NCBI GenBank assembly: GCA_035535015.1 | Contig: DATLQU010000012.1 | Location: forward strand, 1 to 11,048 | Direction: 5' to 3' | Length of the DNA: 11,048 bases | From: Palsa-661 sp035535015 | GTDB taxonomy: Bacteria > Actinomycetota > Acidimicrobiia > Acidimicrobiales > UBA8190 | Shown here: one piece after another, positions 6,401 through 11,048 of the stretch | How positions within the stretch are numbered: position 1 is the first letter of the stretch | Layout: each line of letters starts with the position of its first letter | Notes under the pieces: generated by a model | Database searches by the model: none | What the model was told of the DNA's origin: nothing | What the model saw: only the letters and a program-made list of their open reading frames with translations | Program-made: the position numbers and the translations under genes

Positions 6401-8247
6401 ACCGCCACCTCGTCCACCACCGCTTCGGAGAATACTGCGGACTCAGCCAGAGCGAAGAGCGCCTTGCGGCCCAGCTCGGGGTTGCGGGTGGCCACGTACT
6501 CGTCGAGCTCGAGTAGCGCCATGTCGAGGTCCTCGGGGGCCAGCGCCGAGGGCAGCAGGCGGTAGACGGCCTCGTGGGTGGTGGAGAGCAGCTCCTCGCC
6601 CGAGGCGGTCAGGTCCTCGTCGATCTTCTCACCCGGGCGGGCCCCGGTGATCTCGATGGCGATGTCGGTGCCCACGGCGTAGCCGGACAGGCGGATCATG
6701 CGCTCGGCCAGTTCGAGGATGGAGACGGGCTTGCCCATCTCCAGCATGAAGATCTCCCCGCCCTTGGACAGCACCGAGGCCTGGAGGACGAGCTGGACGG
6801 CTTCTTCCACGCTCATGAAGAAGCGGGTCATCCGGGGGTCGGTCACCGTCACCGGGCCCCCCTTGGCGATCTGGCGGGCGAAGGTGGGGATGACGCTGCC
6901 TCGGGAGCCGAGGACGTTGCCGAAGCGCACGGCGCAGTACGGGGCGTTCTCGGGGGCCCGGCTGAGCACCACCTGCTCGGCCGTCCACTTGGACGCCCCC
7001 ATGACGCTGCGGGGGCGAACGGCCTTGTCGGTGGAGATGAAGACGAAGCGCCCGGTGCCGCAGGCCGCCGCCGCCTCGACCACGTTGAGGGTGCCGAAGA
7101 CGTTGGTGGACACCGCCGCCAGCGGGTGTGACTCGAGGAGCGGGACGTGCTTGTGGGCCGCGGCGTGGAAGATGACCTCGGGCCGGTACTGGCGCATGGC
7201 CTCGAACACGGCCTTGCGGTCGCCGATGTCGAGCAGGACCTGCTCGACCGGTCCGGGGACGACGGCGGCGGTGTCGTAGAGATGGGTCTCGTCGTGGTCG
7301 AGCAGGACGAGCAGCGACGGCTCGAACCCGGCCACCTGGCGGGCGATCTCGGTGCCGATGGAGCCCCCGGCTCCGGTGATGAGGACGCGGCGTCCGGCGA
7401 TGGACCGGCGGACGGCGTCGAGATCGGTGGCCACCTGGGTGCGGCCCAGGAGGTCTTCGATGTGCGGCGAGCGCACCCGGGCCATGGGCGGGGCGTTGCC
7501 GGCCGTGCCGGCCATCTCGCGCACCCCGGGCACGATCTTCATGGCCACCCCGGCGGCTTCCGACGCCCGCAGGGCCCGCTCCACCAATTCGGCCGGGGGA
7601 GAGGGGATGGCCAGGACGACCTGCTGGATGTCGAAGCGGGGAGCGGCGTTCTCGATGTCGTCGATGCCGCCCACCACGGGCACCCCGAGCAGCGAGAGCC
7701 CGTGGGCTCCGGCGTCGTCGTCGAAGACGGCGACGGGCATGAGGCCGGCCTTGGGGTTGCGCAACATGTCGCGGACGACGGCGGCCCCGGCGTCACGGCT
7801 GCCGATCACGGCCACCCGCAGACCGAGTCGGCGGGACCCCCTTTGCCAGGCGAAGAGCCGCGAGTGGAAGCGCAGGACGCCCATGACCATGGCGCAGAAG
7901 ACGGCGCCGACGACGATGACGCCGACCGGCGCCTCGAAGCTGTGGGTGACCCGCCCGAGCGGGTACAGGGCGATCAGTGCGGCCAGGCTGGCCGCCGAGG
8001 CCAGGAGGATCTGGCGGGCCTCTTCGATGCCGGCATGACGCCACATGCGGCCGTAGAGGCCGAAGACCTGATTGGCGGTGAGCTGGACGACGAGGGCGAG
8101 GAGGAGAAAGGCGGCGAACCGGCCGGCGTAGTGGGCGGGCTCCCGATTACGGAAATAGACCACCTCGGCCAGGCTGTAGCAGACAGCCAGGACCAGGGCG
8201 TCGAGCACGAGGAAGAGCATCCGGGAGCGCACCCGCGACGCGGCCAT
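6397..8247 (-). CDS. membrane-anchored nucleotide-sugar 4,6-dehydratase (WbpM/CapD/FlaA1-long type)
   Basis: Encodes 616 residues from ATG 8247, the usual size for the long form of this family. About four hydrophobic segments (roughly 10-31, 44-60, 79-98, 106-125) anchor it. A first Rossmann-like domain begins at VAVIGSRDAG (145-154). The catalytic SDR domain has the nucleotide loop TGAGGSIG (291-298), HAAAHKHVPL (361-370), STDKAV (405-410) and VMGASK, giving a Ser-Met-Lys set with Met416 and Lys420. Met instead of Tyr is known from WbpM. RFGNVLGSRGSVIP and ITGARPGEK are further family hallmarks. The expected reaction is UDP-GlcNAc to the 4-keto-6-deoxy sugar, first step toward QuiNAc, FucNAc or bacillosamine-type sugars, at the inner membrane face. 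The frame stays open upstream to GTG 8715, but that 156-codon stretch has mixed third positions and no family resemblance, so I exclude it. ATG 8247 lacks a strong ribosome site. First gene of the operon. Confidence 0.92.
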   Translation of the reverse strand: MAASRVRSRMLFLVLDALVLAVCYSLAEVVYFRNREPAHYAGRFAAFLLLALVVQLTANQVFGLYGRMWRHAGIEEARQILLASAASLAALIALYPLGRVTHSFEAPVGVIVVGAVFCAMVMGVLRFHSRLFAWQRGSRRLGLRVAVIGSRDAGAAVVRDMLRNPKAGLMPVAVFDDDAGAHGLSLLGVPVVGGIDDIENAAPRFDIQQVVLAIPSPPAELVERALRASEAAGVAMKIVPGVREMAGTAGNAPPMARVRSPHIEDLLGRTQVATDLDAVRRSIAGRRVLITGAGGSIGTEIARQVAGFEPSLLVLLDHDETHLYDTAAVVPGPVEQVLLDIGDRKAVFEAMRQYRPEVIFHAAAHKHVPLLESHPLAAVSTNVFGTLNVVEAAAACGTGRFVFISTDKAVRPRSVMGASKWTAEQVVLSRAPENAPYCAVRFGNVLGSRGSVIPTFARQIAKGGPVTVTDPRMTRFFMSVEEAVQLVLQASVLSKGGEIFMLEMGKPVSILELAERMIRLSGYAVGTDIAIEITGARPGEKIDEDLTASGEELLSTTHEAVYRLLPSALAPEDLDMALLELDEYVATRNPELGRKALFALAESAVFSEAVVDEVAV

Positions 8248-8304
8248 GGCCAGCCGCTGCGAGCGGGCCGCGCGCGCCGACGAACCGGTCGCCGTGTGGT
8301 CGTG

Positions 8305-8319
8305 AAGACCTACGGTCTT
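8305..8319. promoter_or_regulatory. short perfect hairpin in the operon leader
   Basis: AAGACC (8305-8310) and GGTCTT (8314-8319) make a six-base-pair stem with a three-base loop, about 58 bases ahead of the dehydratase start. Read on the plus strand it is followed by TTTCC and looks like a miniature intrinsic terminator that could stop transcripts antisense to the operon. Read on the minus strand it is a plain leader hairpin. Confidence 0.4.
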
Positions 8320-8428
8320 TTCCGCCCGCCATCCATTAACCGAGCCACTGTCCTGTGCTCGTGAACGAACCGCTGAGCCGGGATTCTGGTCCCACCCCGC
8401 CATAGCTGCATGCCCCCCAGTCAGACTC

Positions 8429-8463
8429 TCCGCTCGTCGCCGGGCCGTGGGCCCGGCAGCGGA
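8429..8463 (-). promoter_or_regulatory. strong GC-rich stem-loop in the operon leader
   Basis: The inner stem pairs 8439-8446 with 8450-8457 perfectly (eight base pairs, three-base loop). It is continued by an outer stem pairing 8429-8434 with 8458-8463 (six base pairs), with a four-base bulge at 8435-8438 on one side only. Fourteen paired bases in 35 make this the most stable local fold noticed in the window. No T-run follows on either strand, so a simple terminator is unlikely; it could be an attenuator part, a protein site or a structural element of the leader RNA. Confidence 0.55.
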
Positions 8464-8824
8464 AGCGGGAGAGGCGAAAGTCCTGGCACCTCGGAAATTC
8501 GAAGCGCGTGCCCCTGCCAAACCCGTGTCCCAGCCATCCTCCTCGTTCCGAGCATGAAATCCACCGCCGACGCCGGAGCCTGAACTCCACACGTCGCTAC
8601 CGGGTGTCTGCATCCAAATTCCTGGACGCTCGCCCCCTAGCCCCCTGACCTGCTCCTTCACGTCCCCAACGACCGTTCCACAGTAGGTAGCTGCGGTCCG
8701 TCTCACACTTTTCACTTTACGAAGTCCACGTTAGGAAGCCTGGGCCCTCGTGGCATCGTCACGATTGAGGAATCCGGGTGCATTTCGCCTGCCTTTTGAG
8801 CACGACTGCGGCCGGTCGCCGCGG

Positions 8825-8843
8825 GTTCACCCATTGTGTGAAC
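8825..8843. promoter_or_regulatory. inverted repeat, candidate operator
   Basis: GTTCAC and GTGAAC are perfect inverted arms separated by seven bases (19 bases in all), about 290 bases before the co-polymerase start. Size and symmetry suit a dimeric helix-turn-helix regulator. No regulator gene lies in the window, so the partner is unknown. Confidence 0.35.
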
Positions 8844-8930
8844 GTCGCCGTCAAGGGATGCCCGATGGTCCGTCAACATATGGTCAAAATCACCCGGGTG
8901 CCGGTCCGGACGCCTGGCCAGGACATGATT

Positions 8931-8942
8931 GTCTCATGAGAC
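8931..8942. promoter_or_regulatory. perfect 12-base palindrome, candidate operator
   Basis: GTCTCATGAGAC is fully self-complementary and lies about 190 bases before the co-polymerase start. A ten-base palindrome, CACCCGGGTG, lies 30 bases upstream of it (8891-8900). Both could bind dimeric regulators; GC-rich DNA yields some such palindromes by chance, more so for the second. Confidence 0.35.
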
Positions 8943-9114
8943 GGGGGACGACGCCCCGGACCCGGGGGGAGGAAGTTCCCCCACCGCGCGTCACCGTTCT
9001 GGCACGGCCGTGCACTAACTTGGTGCCGTTCCGGGGTGACAGCAGGACCGGAGCGCGTTTGGGCGACGAGGAACCGCCGGAACCGGAGAGAAACCGGGCA
9101 AAGAGGCAGTCCGT

Positions 9115-9120
9115 AGGAGA
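9115..9120 (+). promoter_or_regulatory. ribosome binding site of the co-polymerase gene
   Basis: AGGAGA ends 12 bases before ATG 9133, slightly long spacing. In the same frame there is no other ATG, GTG or TTG between the stop at 9037 and ATG 9133, which fixes the start. Confidence 0.55.
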
Positions 9121-9132
9121 CGGGAACGGTCC

Positions 9133-11048
9133 ATGGAGCCGATCAACTTCCGAGACGCCCTTCGTCGTCGATGGCCCGTAGCCGTGGCGATGGCCCTGGT
9201 GGGAGCCATTATCGGGGGACTCTTCCCCGTGCACGTGCCGTACCCACCCCCGCACGACGAGTACGAGGCGTCGGCCCTGGTGGGGGTCACCCCGGGATCG
9301 TCCTCGGGCGCCAATAGCATCGGCGCTCCCGTGAGCCTGGCCCAGATCATCTTCTTCGCCGCCAATCAGCAGGTCATCGCCACCGCGGCCAAATCGGCCG
9401 GCATCAAGGGCAAGACCACGTCGCTCGAGAAGGACGTCCTGATCGACTCGTCGAAGAAGAAGAAGAAGAAGTCGCTGACGCCGGCGGGCACCCTCAGGAT
9501 CAGCGTGAAGCAGCCGTCGGCCCGACGCTCGGCCAAGCTCACGAACGCCTTCGTCACCGCCCTCAGCGACGCCATCAACCAGAAACTGGCGGCCCAGCAC
9601 CAACAGGCCCTCCGCAACGCCGAACAGAAGGTGTCGAACCTCTCGAGCCAGCTGTCCGATCTGCTCAACCAGATCGACGCCCTCAAGGCCCAGCAGGCTC
9701 CCACGACCACCACCACGACCACGACTACCACGACGACCACGACCACCACCACCCCCCCGCCCAAGGCGACCACCACCACGGTCGCTCCCACGGGTCTGCC
9801 GCCGGCGGGGTCGATGGCCCGCCTCACGGCCAACAGCTCCAATCCCGACCTGGCCACCCTCCAGGCACAGGCCGCCGTGGTGACCACGGCGTACCAGAGT
9901 GCGCTCCAGGCCGTGGCCAATCTGAAGGACAACAAGGCCCCCACGTCGGGGATCACCGACCTGCAACCGGCGCTGGCCGGCCAGGCCAAGAAGATCACGG
10001 CCAAGACGTCGACGCTCAACCACCACAGCATTCGGGCCCTCATCGGCCTCCTGGGTGGGGCGATCCTGGGCATCGGCCTGATCTTCCTGCTCGACGCCCT
10101 GGACAAGCGGATACGCAGCGCCACCCGGACCCAGGAGACCCTCGGGTTCACCGTTCTGGCCGAGATACCGGCGGCCCCGAGGTCGAAGCCCGGACGGGCC
10201 CGGGCGGGCGCCTCGATGGGGGCGTCACCGGTGTTCGCCACCTTCACCGAACCCACATCGGCGGTGGCCGAGGCGTACCGGATGTTGCGGACGGCGGTGT
10301 TGCTCGAACCCATGGTCGGACCGGGCGCCGTGGCCACCGGCCCGCGGTCGGGCCCGGCGGACGCAGCGCCGTGGACCGGACCCGAGGCCGCTGATCGGGG
10401 TGATTCGGCCCGGGAGTCGGATCCCACCGGTGGACGTGCCCGGCAGGTCGTTCTCGTCGTCTCGGCCGGCGTCGAGCCCTCACGGGCCCTGGTGGTGACG
10501 AACCTGGCGGCCGCCTTCGCCGAGGCGGGGGACCAGGCCCTGGTGGTGACCACCGGTGACCTGCGCCAAGGGGATCTCGGTCAGGACACGGAGGTGATGG
10601 GCGCGGTGGGCGGGGAGCCGACGGCGGAGTCCGTCGCGGCCGCCACACGCCCCACCGAGCTGCCGGGGGTCCGCAGCCTGGCCCTGAGCAGGTTGATCGG
10701 GGGGCCCGGCCAGTTGGCCTCGTCGGCGCCCGCCATCATGGCCGGCGCCCGACAGGTGGCCGATGTGGTGATCGTGGACGCCCCGCTCCTGGCCCTCCAT
10801 GACGCCGAAGCGCTGGTGCCCGCCGTGGACGTCGTCCTGATGGTGGTCCAGTCGGGGTGGACCAGGGTGGACCAGGCCACGCGATCGGGCGTCTTCCTGC
10901 GCCGGATCTCGGCCCCGGTGGTGGGATCGGTGCTCACCGAGGTGCACTTCGGACCGAAGGACCTCCGGCGGGTGGCCGATCGTCGTGACCGCATCGACGT
11001 CGAGGACGAGGACCGGTTGGTGCGGACGTCGCGGATGGCTCGACCCGG
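9133..11048 (+). CDS. polysaccharide co-polymerase: Wzz-like domain fused to a degenerate BY-kinase-like domain (partial, runs off right edge)
   Basis: 638 codons are visible without a stop, so the C-terminus is missing. The order is Wzz-like: a short cytoplasmic start, helix one (about 15-31), an extracytoplasmic region with helical stretches (to about 296), helix two (302-320), then DALDKR and a cytoplasmic domain. This matches chain-length regulators of capsule and exopolysaccharide systems. The cytoplasmic part keeps the BY-kinase marker EAYRMLRT (380-387), NLAAAFAEAG (457-466), DLRQGDL (476-482) and a Walker B-like VVIVDAP with Asp549. The Walker A loop that should read GEGKST is instead EPSRAL around 448-453, with Arg451 in place of the Lys and Ala for the Ser. 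Walker A' also reads VVTTGD instead of a LLIDaD pattern. ATP hydrolysis or tyrosine phosphorylation is therefore doubtful; a scaffolding or partner-kinase role is plausible. Odd features are six Lys (108-113), 17 Thr (191-207) and a Gly/Ala/Pro-rich spacer (392-436). It is divergent from the sugar operon. Confidence 0.88.
   Translation, partial: MEPINFRDALRRRWPVAVAMALVGAIIGGLFPVHVPYPPPHDEYEASALVGVTPGSSSGANSIGAPVSLAQIIFFAANQQVIATAAKSAGIKGKTTSLEKDVLIDSSKKKKKKSLTPAGTLRISVKQPSARRSAKLTNAFVTALSDAINQKLAAQHQQALRNAEQKVSNLSSQLSDLLNQIDALKAQQAPTTTTTTTTTTTTTTTTTPPPKATTTTVAPTGLPPAGSMARLTANSSNPDLATLQAQAAVVTTAYQSALQAVANLKDNKAPTSGITDLQPALAGQAKKITAKTSTLNHHSIRALIGLLGGAILGIGLIFLLDALDKRIRSATRTQETLGFTVLAEIPAAPRSKPGRARAGASMGASPVFATFTEPTSAVAEAYRMLRTAVLLEPMVGPGAVATGPRSGPADAAPWTGPEAADRGDSARESDPTGGRARQVVLVVSAGVEPSRALVVTNLAAAFAEAGDQALVVTTGDLRQGDLGQDTEVMGAVGGEPTAESVAAATRPTELPGVRSLALSRLIGGPGQLASSAPAIMAGARQVADVVIVDAPLLALHDAEALVPAVDVVLMVVQSGWTRVDQATRSGVFLRRISAPVVGSVLTEVHFGPKDLRRVADRRDRIDVEDEDRLVRTSRMARP
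9454..9471 (+). repeat. six-codon AAG (poly-Lys) run in the co-polymerase
   Basis: Six AAG codons in a row encode Lys108-113 within the extracytoplasmic region. The patch would be strongly basic, conceivably binding acidic polysaccharide or phospholipid headgroups. It is also a slippage-prone triplet repeat. Confidence 0.8.
9703..9753 (+). repeat. poly-Thr low-complexity tract in the co-polymerase
   Basis: Seventeen consecutive Thr codons (ACC, ACG and ACT mixed) encode residues 191-207, followed by three Pro, Lys-Ala and four more Thr. The tract interrupts the helical extracytoplasmic domain after an AQQ-rich helix (about 160-188). Thr/Pro tracts are common linkers in secreted actinobacterial proteins and can be O-mannosylated in that phylum. 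Confidence 0.85.

Larger units (their letters stand above)
8248..8715 (-). promoter_or_regulatory. long untranslated leader/promoter region of the nucleotide-sugar operon
   Basis: This stretch reads open in the dehydratase frame, but codon third positions are far less GC-biased than in the gene body, there is no family similarity, and the length without it already matches relatives. I therefore read it as leader plus promoter. It contains a strong compound stem-loop (8429-8463) and a smaller hairpin (8305-8319). I could not match it to any riboswitch class I know, and no clear -10/-35 pair stands out. Confidence 0.55.
8716..9132. other. divergent intergenic region between sugar operon and co-polymerase gene
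   Basis: No credible gene is seen. The plus-strand frame opening near 8750 runs out of frame into the co-polymerase gene and has no recognisable domain. The segment holds three short dyads (8825-8843, 8891-8900, 8931-8942) and a GGGGGA/TCCCCC hairpin (8965-8970 with 8977-8982) in the presumed leader of the plus-strand gene. Promoters for one or both directions must lie here, but I cannot place them. Confidence 0.5.

Noticed and set aside
5483..6565. Plus-strand 360-codon frame opposite the dehydrogenase
   Set aside because: Antisense shadow of a gene with intact catalytic and cofactor motifs.
7147..8364. Plus-strand 405-codon frame opposite the dehydratase
   Set aside because: Composition rich in Gly, Asp, His and Arg is typical of an antisense shadow of GC-rich coding DNA; the sense strand encodes a well-supported enzyme.
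8595..8601. GGTAGCG on the minus strand, resembling the ops/JUMPstart core of polysaccharide operons (with GGTAGCTG at 8686-8693 on the plus strand)
   Set aside because: Only seven or eight bases match, flanks do not, and RfaH/JUMPstart control is a proteobacterial system; chance similarity is likely.
8680..8700. AGGTAGCTGCGG on the plus strand as a fragment of a class I cyclic-di-GMP riboswitch
   Set aside because: The required upstream conserved blocks (GCAAA-type segment and partner stem) are absent.
8248..8715. 156-codon N-terminal extension of the dehydratase from GTG 8715
   Set aside because: Third codon positions lose the strong GC bias of the gene body, the peptide has no family resemblance or domain, and 616 residues from ATG 8247 already matches the family length.
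8750..9181. Plus-strand 143-codon frame upstream of the co-polymerase
   Set aside because: It overlaps the co-polymerase gene in another frame, its composition is dominated by Arg/Pro/Gly as in shadow frames, and it has no recognisable domain.
8890..10026. Minus-strand 378-codon Arg/Gly-rich frame
   Set aside because: Also antisense to the co-polymerase gene and its upstream region, with low-complexity composition and no domain.
9366..10553. Long minus-strand frame with a poly-Val run
   Set aside because: It is the antisense of the co-polymerase gene; the poly-Val is the reverse complement of the Thr tract, and the sense frame has clear family motifs.

Overview
The window is high-GC bacterial DNA with actinobacterial habits: GTG starts, GC-rich third codon positions, and a long Thr/Pro linker in a secreted domain. 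An acidimicrobial-type actinobacterium would fit, but that is inference from style; no rRNA, tRNA or lineage-specific marker is present. I see no transposase, integrase, CRISPR array or tRNA.

Layout. (1) Positions 134-1030 (+) encode a secreted SGNH/GDSL-type esterase. (2) After a 223-base AT-richer gap, 1254-4121 (+) encodes a large secreted parallel beta-helix (pectin-lyase-like) protein of about 955 residues, with two related beta modules inserted in its middle. (3) Converging on it with a 27-base gap is a tightly packed minus-strand operon, read 8247 to 4149. It holds a membrane-anchored WbpM/CapD-type nucleotide-sugar 4,6-dehydratase, a UDP-sugar 6-dehydrogenase of the WecC/WbpA type (4-base overlap), and a GalE/WbpP-type 4-epimerase (8-base gap). 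(4) An 885-base region without a credible gene (8248-9132) separates the operon from a divergent gene. It holds a strong stem-loop in the operon leader and several dyads. (5) From 9133 to the right edge runs an open-ended plus-strand gene for a polysaccharide co-polymerase (Wzz-like) fused to a tyrosine-kinase-like domain with an eroded nucleotide-binding loop.

Taken together this is part of a surface-polysaccharide locus. The operon would make nucleotide sugars from UDP-GlcNAc: a 4-keto-6-deoxy intermediate, and a uronic acid that is then C4-epimerised. The divergent co-polymerase would govern chain length or export. The secreted esterase and beta-helix protein could modify or bind the polysaccharide outside the cell, though adjacency is the only evidence. 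No glycosyltransferase, flippase or polymerase is inside the window.

The most interesting items are the co-polymerase whose Walker A loop has lost its lysine, serine and glycines while its other BY-kinase landmarks persist, and the long structured leader in front of the sugar operon.
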